Shown piece by piece: positions 8,498 to 17,022 of a stretch of 64,000 nucleotides of DNA; within the stretch, counting starts at the first letter, position 1; every line of letters begins with the position of its first letter. Origin of the DNA: Streptomyces mangrovisoli (GTDB lineage: Bacteria > Actinomycetota > Actinomycetes > Streptomycetales > Streptomycetaceae). The DNA is taken from NCBI RefSeq assembly GCF_000974985.2, contig NZ_LAVA02000056.1:51750-115749 (forward strand), given 5' to 3'. Made by a program: the position numbers and the translations under genes. The notes beneath the pieces are model-generated. The model did not search any database, had not been told where the DNA came from, and saw nothing but the letters and a program-made list of their open reading frames with translations.

Positions 8498-9598
8498 TCA
8501 GGGCGCGACGGAGTCGAAACCGGTGAAGCCGCTGGGGTCGTGGCGGCCGAACGAGCCGTGCTCGAAGATGCCGTGGCCGATCCGGCCGTCGAGCCGGAAC
8601 CGGGCGGCGTGGTCGGTGACGCCGTGGGCGGCGAGCCGGTGCGGTGCCGTCATGTCGTAGGTGCGCCGGTCGGTCCAGCCGTGGCCCTGCCAGGTGCCGT
8701 GCTGCCAGTCGTCGGCGGGCGGGTAGCCGGCGCCGAGGGCGAGCGGGGAGGAGAGCAGGATCTCCACGTCGAGCTCCTGGGGCTTTCGTACGTCGCCCAG
8801 GTGGACGGTGGCGCGTTCCGGGAGACGGGTGCCGGGGCGGTAGGCGATCTCGGCCTGGGGCCAGCCGAGTTGGCGGTCGCGGTGGCCGGGGCGGACGAGG
8901 GTGGCGTCGTTCAGCGAGCGGTGCCCGTCGGCGTCCTCCTGGAGGACGACCATCAGGAAGCGGTCGTCGAAGCGGACCGGGCACCAGATCCAGTGGAACC
9001 CCTCGGCCGGGTGCTCCGCGGCGAGCCGGCCGCCGTCCTCGCCGGGGAGCGGCCGTACGCCCCAGCTGCGGTCGCGGGTGCCGGTCCACTCCCCCGCCGT
9101 CACGCGTATCTCCTCGCCGGCCGCGCGGATCCACCCGGTGCAGCGCCCGGCCTGGACGAAGCGCCGCCCCTCCAGGGTGAGCCGGCCGCCGCGGCGCTGG
9201 ACGTGGTGCGGCTCCCACAGGGCGGGGAAGTCGGCGGTCCAGGTGAGGTCGTACGCCAGCGTGTCGTCGTCGCAGGTCAGCCGGAGCCGTCGGAGCGGCT
9301 CGCGGGGCTCGATCCGCAGCGGTCCGACGGCCAGCCGCATCCGGTCGTCGCCGAGGGCGTCGGAGGCACGCACCGCGTGCAGGATGTCCCCGGTGCGCAG
9401 GGTGGCGTAGGCGTCGATGACACCGGTGTTGGGATAGACGCCGAGCCCGGTGATGAGCAGGGCGCGCCCGGTGTGGTCGAAGACGTGGAAGATGCAGCGG
9501 TCGTAGGCGTTGCGGTCCCCGGTGGCCACGTGCTTCATCGAGAGCGGCACCTGGTGGACGGGGTACTCGTCGAGCGCCACGGGACGGTCGTCGGGCAC
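8498..9598 (-). CDS. DUF7064/DUF7065-type hypothetical protein
   Basis: A 366-aa soluble protein resembling the tandem beta-sandwich (CrtC/lipocalin-like hydratase fold) proteins found beside APH-like kinases. Visible conserved blocks are RCIFHVFDHTGRALLITGLG near residue 35, WTGTRDRSWGVRPLP near 175 and FHWIWCPVRFDDRFLM near 205. The function is unknown; the context suggests modification of lipid- or steroid-like compounds. Start GTG 9598 has AGGGAGG 6 nt upstream. It heads a two-gene operon with the phosphotransferase and is preceded by a TetR-type inverted repeat. Confidence 0.75.
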   Translation of the reverse strand: MPDDRPVALDEYPVHQVPLSMKHVATGDRNAYDRCIFHVFDHTGRALLITGLGVYPNTGVIDAYATLRTGDILHAVRASDALGDDRMRLAVGPLRIEPREPLRRLRLTCDDDTLAYDLTWTADFPALWEPHHVQRRGGRLTLEGRRFVQAGRCTGWIRAAGEEIRVTAGEWTGTRDRSWGVRPLPGEDGGRLAAEHPAEGFHWIWCPVRFDDRFLMVVLQEDADGHRSLNDATLVRPGHRDRQLGWPQAEIAYRPGTRLPERATVHLGDVRKPQELDVEILLSSPLALGAGYPPADDWQHGTWQGHGWTDRRTYDMTAPHRLAAHGVTDHAARFRLDGRIGHGIFEHGSFGRHDPSGFTGFDSVAP

Positions 9599-9618
9599 GG
9601 CTGGCCTCCCTGTCGGAG

Positions 9619-9642
9619 CGTCAGCTGACGGTACGTCAGGTC
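9619..9642. promoter_or_regulatory. TetR-type operator upstream of the DUF7064 gene
   Basis: Three alternating half-sites overlap: CGTCAG (9619), CTGACG (9625) and CGTCAG (9634). They form both a perfect 12-bp palindrome (9619-9630) and a 15-bp inverted repeat, CTGACG-GTA-CGTCAG (9625-9639). The site is 21-44 bp upstream of the GTG start. The flanking string CGTCAGGTC recurs at 12190-12198, upstream of the TetR gene. Confidence 0.6.
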
Positions 9643-9737
9643 GGCCGGGTAGGCCAGACGGCGGAACGGACGCCACTGAACGCACGCGCGAATCCTCGCG
9701 CCGGTGACCTGTCCGCCCGCCGTCGCGTTGCCCCGGC

Positions 9738-10010
9738 ATGACCCCCTCGCCCACCGTCCTGGGACGGCGCCGGACCTTTGTCCCGGGTCCCGCCGAATCG
9801 GTTCCGCTCGCCCCGCCGCCGCAGCTGCCGGACCCGCCCATCTACCGCGACCTCATGCGGACTTGGGCGGATCACGGGCGCGCCCTGCCGGGACGGCACG
9901 ACCCGGAGTGGGTGCGGCTCGCGGCTCCGCCGGTACTGCGCATCGGCGACATCGACGAGCAGCGGCCGATCGCGGGAAATTGGTCCGAACCATTGACCAA
10001 AATGGTCTAG
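9738..10010 (+). CDS. Small hypothetical protein
   Basis: A 90-aa reading frame encoding RRRTFVPGPAESVPLAPPPQ, then PPIYRDLMRTWADHGRALPG and EWVRLA. It looks like a small conserved Streptomyces protein of unknown function, but I recall this only in general terms. There is no clear ribosome binding site. Its last codons run through the chitinase operator region (9979-10010), so the C-terminus is probably not under normal protein constraint. Call it tentative. Confidence 0.5.
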   Translation: MTPSPTVLGRRRTFVPGPAESVPLAPPPQLPDPPIYRDLMRTWADHGRALPGRHDPEWVRLAAPPVLRIGDIDEQRPIAGNWSEPLTKMV

Positions 10011-10014
10011 TCCT
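9979..10014 (+). promoter_or_regulatory. DasR-type sites and chitinase direct repeats
   Basis: TGGTCCGAACCA (9981-9992, inverted repeat inside ATTGGT..ACCATT) is followed by GACCA-AAA-TGGTC (9995-10007) and TGGTCTAGTCCT (10003-10014). The two TGGTCNNNNCCN 12-mers are 22 bp apart, as in the paired 12-bp direct repeats of Streptomyces chitinase promoters. The inverted repeats resemble the DasR responsive element. DasR is the GntR-family repressor of N-acetylglucosamine metabolism, so induction by chitin breakdown products is expected. Confidence 0.8.
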
Positions 10015-10093
10015 CCTAGCGTGTCGCTGCGCCGCCTCTCCGCGTCCATGCCAATCGGCGTGCGATCCCCTCAGCCCTGCGAGGAGACACCCG

Positions 10094-11377
10094 ATGCACT
10101 TCACGCTCCGCCCCCGCGCCCGGTTCCGGGCGCTCGTGTCCGCCGCGGCCTGTGCCGTCCTCGGCGCCGGTCTGCTGGCCGGCGCGGGCACCGCCACCGC
10201 GCAGGACTCCGCGGCCGCCCAGCGGTCCACCGCGCAACAGCCCGCGAACGCGTCCGGTCACCAGGACGCGGCCCCCGGCCACAAGGTGGTCGGCTACTTC
10301 ACCGACTGGGGCATCTACGCCCGCCAGTACTTCGTCAAGAACATCGAGACCTCCGGCTCCGCGAACCGCCTCACCCACATCGACTACGCCTTCGGCAACG
10401 TCACCGGCGGCAAGTGCGCGATCGGCGACTCCTGGGCGGACACCGACCGCCCGTTCACCGCCGAGGAGTCCGTGGACGGCGTCGCGGATGTCGCGGGCCA
10501 GCCGGTGAGCGGCAACATCAACCAGCTGCGCAAGCTGAAGAAGCTGCACCCGAACCTCAAGATCCTCTGGTCCTTCGGCGGGTTCAGCTGGTCCGGCGGC
10601 TTCGGCGAGGCGGCCAAGGACCCGGCGGCGTTCGCGCAGTCCTGCTACGACCTGGTCGAGGACCCGCGCTGGAAGGACGTCTTCGACGGTATCGACATCG
10701 ACTGGGAGTACCCGGGCGCCTGCGGCAACACCTGCGACACCAGCGACCGTGAGGCCTACCGGAACCTGATGGCCGCGCTGCGCGCCAAGTTCGGCGGGCA
10801 CGAGCTGATCAGCGCGGCGATCACCGCCGACGGCTCGCCCGGCGGAAAGCTCGACGCGGCGGACTACGCGGGCGCTTCGCGCTACGTCGACTGGTACCAG
10901 CCGATGACGTACGACTACTTCGGCGCGTGGGACGCCACCGGGCCGACCGCCCCGCACTCGCCGCTGACGTCCTACAAGGGCATTCCGCACGCCGGTTGGG
11001 ACACCGCAGACACCATCGCCAAGCTGGAGCGGATGGGCGTCCCGTCCCGGAAGCTGCTGCTCGGCATCGGCTTCTACGGGCGCGGCTGGACCGGTGTCAC
11101 GCAGTCGAAGCCGGGCGGCACGGCGACCGGGCCGGCCAAGGGCACGTACGAGGACGGCACCGAGGACTACAAGGTGCTGCGCACCAGTTGCCCGGCGACC
11201 GGCGTCGTCGGCGGCACCGCGTACGCCAAGTGCGGCAGCGACTGGTGGAGTTACGACACCCCACAGACCGTCGCGGGCAAGATGCGCTACAAGGACGCGC
11301 AGCGGCTGGGCGGCACGTTCTTCTGGGAGCTGAGCGGGGACACCTCGAACGGCGAGCTGATCAAGGCCATCCACTAG
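10094..11377 (+). CDS. chiD: Secreted GH18 chitinase
   Basis: A 427-aa secreted endo-type chitinase that hydrolyses beta-1,4-linked N-acetylglucosamine. A Sec signal peptide occupies about residues 1-37 (RARFRALVSAAACAVLGAG, AxA before Q). A short Ala/Gln-rich spacer then leads to a single GH18 TIM barrel beginning at KVVGYFTDWG. The catalytic motif DGIDIDWEYP places the acid/base at E205, and DWYQPMTYDYFG supplies substrate-site residues. There is no carbohydrate-binding module. The start ATG follows GAGGAGA. The gene symbol follows the syntenic S. coelicolor gene SCO1429 from memory. Expression is likely DasR-controlled. Confidence 0.92.
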   Translation: MHFTLRPRARFRALVSAAACAVLGAGLLAGAGTATAQDSAAAQRSTAQQPANASGHQDAAPGHKVVGYFTDWGIYARQYFVKNIETSGSANRLTHIDYAFGNVTGGKCAIGDSWADTDRPFTAEESVDGVADVAGQPVSGNINQLRKLKKLHPNLKILWSFGGFSWSGGFGEAAKDPAAFAQSCYDLVEDPRWKDVFDGIDIDWEYPGACGNTCDTSDREAYRNLMAALRAKFGGHELISAAITADGSPGGKLDAADYAGASRYVDWYQPMTYDYFGAWDATGPTAPHSPLTSYKGIPHAGWDTADTIAKLERMGVPSRKLLLGIGFYGRGWTGVTQSKPGGTATGPAKGTYEDGTEDYKVLRTSCPATGVVGGTAYAKCGSDWWSYDTPQTVAGKMRYKDAQRLGGTFFWELSGDTSNGELIKAIH

Positions 11378-11401
11378 GGGGCCGACGGCAGTTGCCGACG
11401 C

Positions 11402-11443
11402 GAGGTGGGGGCGAAGGTCCGGCGGGGCCTTCGCCCCCACCTC
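11402..11443 (+). terminator. Terminator between chiD and the TetR gene
   Basis: A perfect 16-bp stem (11402-11417 with 11428-11443) with a 10-nt loop lies between two convergent genes. It has no long T-tract, as is common in Streptomyces, and probably serves both strands. Confidence 0.75.
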
Positions 11444-11457
11444 TGTGTCACGGCGTG

Positions 11458-12114
11458 TCAGGTGTCGCGGCGGGCCGGGGGCGGGGCCGGGTAGGCCGGG
11501 TCCAGTTCCGCGACCGCCCGCAGGGCGCCGCCGAGCGTCTTCACCAGCAGCTCGCACAGGGTCTCGCGGGACAGTTCGGGGCGGTCGATCCAGTCGAGCG
11601 CGGCACCCTCGGCGCTGCACACCCAGGCGAGCAGGCCCATGCGAGCGACCGGGGCGATGTCGGTACGGCCGTACGCGCCCTCGGCGATGGTCGCGACGAT
11701 CGCCTCGCGCACCCCGTCACGCACCGCGTGCACCTCGGCGTCGAACCCGACCCCGCCGCTGACGATGGTCCGGTAGGCGGCCTGGTTGTGCTCGACATAG
11801 CGCAGATAGCTGTCGATGGTGCGGTGCACCCGGTCCACGGCGGGGAGTTCGACGCCGCTCGCCGCGAAGGTCACGAGGTCGCTCACCGAGTCGTGGATGA
11901 TCGCGAGGTAGTAGCCGCGCTTGGACTGGAAGTAGTAGTAGATCAGCCCCTTGGCGACGCCGGCCTGGCGGGCGATGTCGTCCATCGAGAGCGCGTCGTA
12001 GGACGTGTCGGCGAACAACTTCCGCCCGATGGCGATGAGTTCGGCGCGGCGAGCCGCCGAGCGCTCGGTGCCGCCCGCCCGCGGCCGGGGGGCGGCGTCG
12101 TGCTGTTGGCGCAT
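11458..12114 (-). CDS. TetR family transcriptional regulator
   Basis: A 218-aa regulator. The N-terminal TetR HTH spans about residues 20-65 (ARRAELIAIGRKLFADTSYD, then SMDDIARQAGVAKGLIYYYF). The C-terminal ligand domain contains RTIVSGGVGFDAEV and is typical of TetR_C members linked to lipid metabolism. The ATG at 12114 is used; an in-frame TTG two codons earlier is closer to AGGAGA and is possible. The region upstream shares CGTCAGGTC with the operator at 9619-9642, so this protein may regulate the kinase-like operon. Confidence 0.88.
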   Translation of the reverse strand: MRQQHDAAPRPRAGGTERSAARRAELIAIGRKLFADTSYDALSMDDIARQAGVAKGLIYYYFQSKRGYYLAIIHDSVSDLVTFAASGVELPAVDRVHRTIDSYLRYVEHNQAAYRTIVSGGVGFDAEVHAVRDGVREAIVATIAEGAYGRTDIAPVARMGLLAWVCSAEGAALDWIDRPELSRETLCELLVKTLGGALRAVAELDPAYPAPPPARRDT

Positions 12115-12196
12115 GTTCAAGGCGGACCCTGGTCTCCTGCGGTGTTCTGCGGGCAGCGGGACATGCGCAGTATGGCAGCTCTCCGTATGCGTCAGG

Positions 12197-12337
12197 TCAC
12201 AGCAGTCCGAGCCCGGTGACAAGCATCGCGATCACCACGACGAGGGTCCAGCCGAGGACGTGTTCGAGGATCTCGGGGCCGTTCTCCCGGGGTCCGCCGG
12301 TGCGGGCGCGGGGGGCGGTGGCGGGGTGTGCCGTCAT
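12197..12337 (-). CDS. Small membrane protein (SCO1431 family)
   Basis: A 46-aa protein with a charged N-terminal half (RARTGGPRENGPEILEHVLG) and one C-terminal transmembrane helix (WTLVVVIAMLVTGLGLL). It matches the small actinobacterial SCO1431-family membrane proteins in size and layout; the function is unknown. The ATG at 12337 is preceded by GAGAG. It lies 82 bp upstream of the TetR gene on the same strand and may be cotranscribed with it. Confidence 0.8.
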   Translation of the reverse strand: MTAHPATAPRARTGGPRENGPEILEHVLGWTLVVVIAMLVTGLGLL

Positions 12338-12449
12338 GGTCTCTCACTGGGGTCGCGGGTGCGGTGCTTCGTACTCCCCCGTGTCTCCCCCGCCGTCCTG
12401 TCCACCTTGCCACCGTTCGGGGCGTCCGCGGCGGAGAGCTTGGTCACAC

Positions 12450-12486
12450 GGCCCGCGGCCCCCGGACGCGCCGGGGGCCGCGGGCC
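12450..12486 (-). terminator. Terminator of the C39-like peptidase gene
   Basis: A perfect 16-bp GC-only stem (12450-12465 with 12471-12486) with a 5-nt loop lies 16 bp past the peptidase stop codon on the minus strand. Confidence 0.75.
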
Positions 12487-12501
12487 GCGGTGCCGCGCGG
12501 A

Positions 12502-13887
12502 TCAGCGGACGCCGACCGCCGCGAGAGCTTTGCGCTGGTGGGGGGTGGGGTGTGAAGGGAAGTAGAGGTAGCAGACGCCGCCGGTGCCCGAGGAGACGCC
12601 GCCGGAGGCGTTGTACCGCTTGGTCCTGAGCCAGATGTTCTCGAACTCCCGGCGCAGATAGACGCGTCGGACGGCGTCGTCGCTGGGTGAGGCCGGGTCG
12701 TTGGCGATCACGTCGCCCTCGGCGGTGAAGCCGATGACCGTCATCAGATGGCCGGAGGTGCCGTAACCGGCCCCGGTCAGCTCGGTCTTGAGGAAGGACT
12801 GCGACGTTATGGCCGGGATGCCCGCGGCGATCAGGGTCTCCAGGTCGGAGAGGGAGCCGAGCCGGGTGATCACGCCCTGGAGGCCGTGGAACGTGGCGGC
12901 GTAGGCGGCGTTGAACGGCCAGTTGCCGCAGCCCTCATACTGGTTGTCGTACGTGGCACGGGCCGCGTGGTCGACCTGCGGGTCGGCGTACGTCGGGTCG
13001 ACCCAGGCGAGTTGCTCCGGGGTGAGGCGGCCGCCCCAGTACTCGATGATCATCTGCGAGGAGGTCGGGCTGCACCAGGCCTCGCCGCCGTTGTCGTACT
13101 GCGGGTACTGGCCCTTGTGGATCTCCTGCGAGTAGCGCGGGACGGTCAGTTCCTGGGCCAGGCCGGGAGTGGAGGCCGGGACGGTGAACCGGTCGGGGAT
13201 GTCGGAGCCCATCGCGCCGAGCCGCCAGACCGTGGGGGTGAGCCGGGTGCCCGGCCTCCGGTAGAGGGTCAGCCGCAGCCGGTAGTCCACCAGGCGCAGG
13301 CCGGTGGTGGCGTCGTCGATGGCGAAGGTGTCCGTCCAGATCGTGCTCTTGCCGTCGGTCTGGTCGTCCACGGAGGTCCGCTTGATGTCCTGGTCGCCGG
13401 CCGCCCAGCGGCCCATGACGTACCAGGGGGTGGCGGTGCCGTCGGAGTAGGTGCCGTTCAGCTCCACCTGGAGCCAGGTGCCGGCGGGGGTGTCCGCGTT
13501 CCAGGAGGCGACGACCTCGGTGGCCGGGACGGCGAGCCGGTGCACCGGCGAGGTCCAGGTGGCGTACTCCCAGGCGGCGGTGGTGCCGGTGTGCGGGTCG
13601 GTGTAGTCGGTGGTGCCCTCCGGCCGGGCGACCACGACGCCGGGCCGGTGCCCGGCGACGGCCCGCACGCCGTGGGCCGCGCCGCCGCGCCATTCCGTGT
13701 ACGACGTCCAGGACCGGTAGTCGACGAGGCGGGCCGGCGCCTTCACCTTCGCTTTCGTCGGGGCGGGGCCCGCGTCCTCGGTGTCGGCGGCGGTGGCGGC
13801 GGCTGCGGGACCGGCGCCGCCGGCCACCGCGGCGGCGACCGCGGCGGCCAGAACGGTTCTGCGGGACGGCTGTTCGGCTCTGCTCAT
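12502..13887 (-). CDS. Secreted C39 family peptidase, Tat substrate
   Basis: A 461-aa exported protein. The N-terminus has a twin-arginine signal (SRRTVLAAAVAAAVAGGAG) ending near residue 35. A beta-rich accessory region spans about residues 50-260. It is followed by a papain-like C39_2 domain: GGEAWCSPTSSQMIIEYWG (catalytic Cys near 285), SGHLMTVIGF (His near 395) and VIANDPA (Asn/Asp). Secreted C39-like proteins cleave peptides extracellularly, but the substrate is unknown. The start ATG has GGGGG 10 nt upstream. A DasR-like half-site pair lies about 120 bp upstream. Confidence 0.85.
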   Translation of the reverse strand: MSRAEQPSRRTVLAAAVAAAVAGGAGPAAAATAADTEDAGPAPTKAKVKAPARLVDYRSWTSYTEWRGGAAHGVRAVAGHRPGVVVARPEGTTDYTDPHTGTTAAWEYATWTSPVHRLAVPATEVVASWNADTPAGTWLQVELNGTYSDGTATPWYVMGRWAAGDQDIKRTSVDDQTDGKSTIWTDTFAIDDATTGLRLVDYRLRLTLYRRPGTRLTPTVWRLGAMGSDIPDRFTVPASTPGLAQELTVPRYSQEIHKGQYPQYDNGGEAWCSPTSSQMIIEYWGGRLTPEQLAWVDPTYADPQVDHAARATYDNQYEGCGNWPFNAAYAATFHGLQGVITRLGSLSDLETLIAAGIPAITSQSFLKTELTGAGYGTSGHLMTVIGFTAEGDVIANDPASPSDDAVRRVYLRREFENIWLRTKRYNASGGVSSGTGGVCYLYFPSHPTPHQRKALAAVGVR

Positions 13888-14228
13888 GGGTGGAGGACCC
13901 CCAGGTGTCCGAGTCGGGGCGGTACCGATGCACGGCTGTGCGCCCACTATGGCCGTACACGCCATGGCCCTGCCAGCACTTCGGCTCGTGCCACGCCGAC
14001 CAATATTGGTAGAGACCACTGGCGTGACCTGGGTCCCTGCGGGGTCCCTGCGGGGGCTCTTACGGGGCACGGACCCACCCGGCCGCGCCCTTCAGGGGCG
14101 CGGGAAACTGTGCGAAGGGGCCCCACCGGGCCGCGGACGGGCGCGAAAGCACCATGGCCGTCCGCGGGTTCGTCGTGGTCGCTCGCGCCGTTCCCCGCGC
14201 CCCTTGCGGGGCACGGGAAGGGGGCGGA
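13888..14228. other. 341-bp intergenic region: dre-like site and degenerate REP hairpin
   Basis: TGGTAGAGACCA (14007-14018) keeps the TGGT/ACCA half-sites of a DasR element. Bases 14090-14124 and 14180-14208 are degenerate, inverted copies of the GGGGCGCGGGGAACTGCGC repeat found elsewhere in the window. They lie just past the end of the amino acid permease gene. No gene is seen. Confidence 0.55.
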
Positions 14229-15770
14229 TCAGATCAGGTCCATCGCCGCCACCTCGTCCGGGCGGCCGTAGCTGACCGGGCCGTGGAAGCGGCGGCGGGC
14301 CGTGGCGAACCACCAGACCGTGGCGATCAGCAGGACCGCCGCCAGGGCGATGGGGGCGTAGTTGAAGGAGTCGACCGTGATCGGGGAGGCCTGCGGGAGC
14401 ATGAACAGGACGCTGCTCAGCAGGACCCAGAGCACGGCGACGACGCCCACCGGGCGGCCCCAGCGACCCAGATGCCAGGGGCCGGGCTGGAACGCGTCGC
14501 CGAGGCGCAGCCGGAGGAAGATCGGGACGGCGTAGGCGAGGAACAGGCCGACGACGTTGACGCTGACGATCGCGGTGAAGGCGGTGTGCGACCACCAGCC
14601 GGGCAGGACCAGGGCCAGCGAGCAGCCGACCGCGAGCCACACGGCCTTGACGGGCGTGCGGGTGCGCGGCGAGACCGAGTGCCACCAGCGCGAGCCCGGC
14701 ATGGCGCCGTCCCGCGAGAACGCGAAGATCTGCCGGGTGTTGCTGGTCAGGTTGGCCAGCCCGCAGAACAGCATCGAGCCGATGACGATCAGCAGGATCG
14801 CCTTGGCCCACCCCATGCCGAGCCCGTCGATGAGGATCTGGACCGGCGGCGCGGCGGCCCCGGCGACCTCGGAGTAGCTCCGAATGCTGTAGACCAGCGC
14901 GAGCATCAGCACCAGGCCGGTGATCGCGGAATAGCCGATGGACCGGGTGATGCCGCGGGGCGCGTTCACCGTCGCCCGGACCGTTTCCTCGGACATGTGG
15001 AAGCTGCCGTCGAACCCGGTGAACGTCCAACTGGTGACCAACAGCCCGAGCATCCCGCCGTAAAGCCCGTTCGTGAAGCCGGTGTTGTTCTCGAAATGCG
15101 TGACGAAGGACGCGGACTGGTGGTGATCGGGCATCACTACGAGTGTGCCCACGATCACCACGAGTCCGATCAGCAGCCACCACACGGAGATCCGGTTCAG
15201 CACGGCCACGAGGTGCACGGTGTAGGTGTTGGCCAACCCCTGGACGATCACGATCGCGGCGGTGATCAGCACGGTCTGGTGCGTGGTGGGCTCGTACGAC
15301 GGCCACTGCAGGGCGATGAACGCCTGGATGAAGGTGGCCGCCGCGTAACCGGTGGCGGCCGTACCGCCGATCTGGCCGACGAAGTTGAGCCAGCCCGTGT
15401 ACCAGGACCACGCACCCTTGTGCCGTTTGGCGAGCTTTCCGGCGGAGAAATAGAGCGCGCCGCTCGTCGGAAATGCCGAGGCGACCTCGGCCATGGCGGC
15501 GCCGATGAAGAGAACCATCACGGAGACGCCGATCCAGCCGAATACGAGAATGCGTGGCCCGCCCGCGTTCAGGCCGTATCCGAAGGACGAGAAAATACCC
15601 GAGATGATGTTGATGATCGTGAACGATATCGCGAAATTGTCGAACGCCTGGAAACGCCGGGTGAGTTTCCGCGGATAACCCATCGCGTGCAGGGTGGCGT
15701 CGTCGTCGAGCGTGATCGGGTCCGCCGACCCGCGACTTCTGCCGGGCGGGGTGGATATCCGTTCTGACAC
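14229..15770 (-). CDS. APC family amino acid permease
   Basis: A 513-aa integral membrane transporter of the amino acid-polyamine-organocation superfamily with about twelve transmembrane segments. The TM1 region reads FDNFAISFTIINIISGIFSS with the conserved small-residue break (G-x-G: GYGLNAGGP). AFPTSGALYFSAGKLA and SNTRQIFAFSRDGAMPGSRW are typical of GABA- and choline-type permeases of the ACT subfamily. The precise substrate is unknown. The start is the GTG at 15770. The next gene upstream on the same strand starts 95 bp away. Confidence 0.88.
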   Translation of the reverse strand: MSERISTPPGRSRGSADPITLDDDATLHAMGYPRKLTRRFQAFDNFAISFTIINIISGIFSSFGYGLNAGGPRILVFGWIGVSVMVLFIGAAMAEVASAFPTSGALYFSAGKLAKRHKGAWSWYTGWLNFVGQIGGTAATGYAAATFIQAFIALQWPSYEPTTHQTVLITAAIVIVQGLANTYTVHLVAVLNRISVWWLLIGLVVIVGTLVVMPDHHQSASFVTHFENNTGFTNGLYGGMLGLLVTSWTFTGFDGSFHMSEETVRATVNAPRGITRSIGYSAITGLVLMLALVYSIRSYSEVAGAAAPPVQILIDGLGMGWAKAILLIVIGSMLFCGLANLTSNTRQIFAFSRDGAMPGSRWWHSVSPRTRTPVKAVWLAVGCSLALVLPGWWSHTAFTAIVSVNVVGLFLAYAVPIFLRLRLGDAFQPGPWHLGRWGRPVGVVAVLWVLLSSVLFMLPQASPITVDSFNYAPIALAAVLLIATVWWFATARRRFHGPVSYGRPDEVAAMDLI

Positions 15771-15864
15771 GGCCGTGCCTTTCTCTCGGTGGGGACGGAC
15801 AGCTGAACCCTGGAACGGATGGTGCGGAGGGAACGGGTGGGACGGAGGGAACGGGCGGAGAGGG

Positions 15865-16821
15865 TCAAGGGGCGCCCGGCACCGGGAGTCCGCAGGCGCG
15901 ACGGGCGCGCGTGAGCTGCTCCTCGGGCTCGCCGAAGGCGCTCCACGGCATCCGCGAGGCGTAGGGACCCATCGCCGCGAACACCGCGCGCGCCTCGAAC
16001 TCGCACTTGGCCATGGTCAGGGCGTGGGCGAGATAGGCCAGGTCGAGCACCGGCGTGTGCCGGTAACCGGGCACCGTGGGCAGCCAGTTGTGATAGGCCG
16101 CGAGCGCCGCGGACCGCCACTGGGGCTGCTCCCAGACCCGGTCGGCGAGCAGTTGGGTGGGGTTGTAGCCCTCCACCAGGGCGACCAGCGGAAGCAGCCG
16201 CAAAGGGGAATCGGCGGGCGCCCGCTGGCTGAGGAAGGCGGCGACGTCCCAGGCGGCGTTGACCGAGCCGCCGTGCCGGGTGAAGAAGAAGGCGAGGAAG
16301 CGGTGGTGCGCCTCGCGGTGGAACGGATCGAGGGCGAGGACGTGGGAGAACAGCCGCCAGGGGCCGGCCGGGGCGGTGAGCAGCCCGCGGGGCGCGGGAT
16401 CGCGCAGCCGGTGCAGCCGGGCCATGGCCAGCCGGGCCGCCCACGGCGTGGGGTCGGCCGCGACCAGGGCGGAGGCGCGGTCGCAGGCGGAGAGCGCGAT
16501 ACGTTCCAGCGCCCCGGCCCGGTCGTCGCGCGCGTCGGCCGCGCGCAGCGCGCGCAGGACCGCGACCCGGGCCCACAGCAGGGCGGCCTCCGGCCCGGGT
16601 TCCTCGGCGAGCCAGCGCTCGGTCAGATCGGAGTCGGCCGCCTCGGAGGCGAGGACCAGGGAGCGGTGGGCGCGCAGGGCGAAGTCGGTGCGGGTCTCCG
16701 CGAGCGCTTCCCGGGCGCTGAGATATCTGCCGGCCCGGACATCGACGCACACGCTCGCGAGCGTCCGGTCGTCGGCCGCCGGATGCCAGACATACTGCCC
16801 CTCGAATAATCCAGCGGCCAT
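15865..16821 (-). CDS. Hypothetical alpha-helical protein
   Basis: A 318-aa Ala/Leu/Arg-rich soluble protein. Its helical character and repeated A-x2-L-A-x2-R patterns suggest TPR-like repeats, but no family is recognised. Distinct blocks are FEGQYVWHPAADDRTLASVC near the N-terminus and FHREAHHRFLAFFFTRHGGS near residue 175. The ATG at 16821 follows GGGGAAG closely; a longer in-frame start at 16902 seems less likely. It may form an operon with the amino acid permease downstream. Confidence 0.7.
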   Translation of the reverse strand: MAAGLFEGQYVWHPAADDRTLASVCVDVRAGRYLSAREALAETRTDFALRAHRSLVLASEAADSDLTERWLAEEPGPEAALLWARVAVLRALRAADARDDRAGALERIALSACDRASALVAADPTPWAARLAMARLHRLRDPAPRGLLTAPAGPWRLFSHVLALDPFHREAHHRFLAFFFTRHGGSVNAAWDVAAFLSQRAPADSPLRLLPLVALVEGYNPTQLLADRVWEQPQWRSAALAAYHNWLPTVPGYRHTPVLDLAYLAHALTMAKCEFEARAVFAAMGPYASRMPWSAFGEPEEQLTRARRACGLPVPGAP

Positions 16822-17022
16822 CTTCCCCGTCCGTCCCCCGTTTCGCGCTTCGCAGTGCGCACCAGGCACCCTACTCACCACGAAGCACAAGCGGAACGGC
16901 AATTTCGGCGCACCGGGTGCTCGATTCCGTACGGCAATACGACTGGCCGCGGACCAGTCAACGACTAGTTCAATCCGGCACTAAAATGTACCCACGCAAG
17001 AACCCCGGAAGACCCCAGATAT

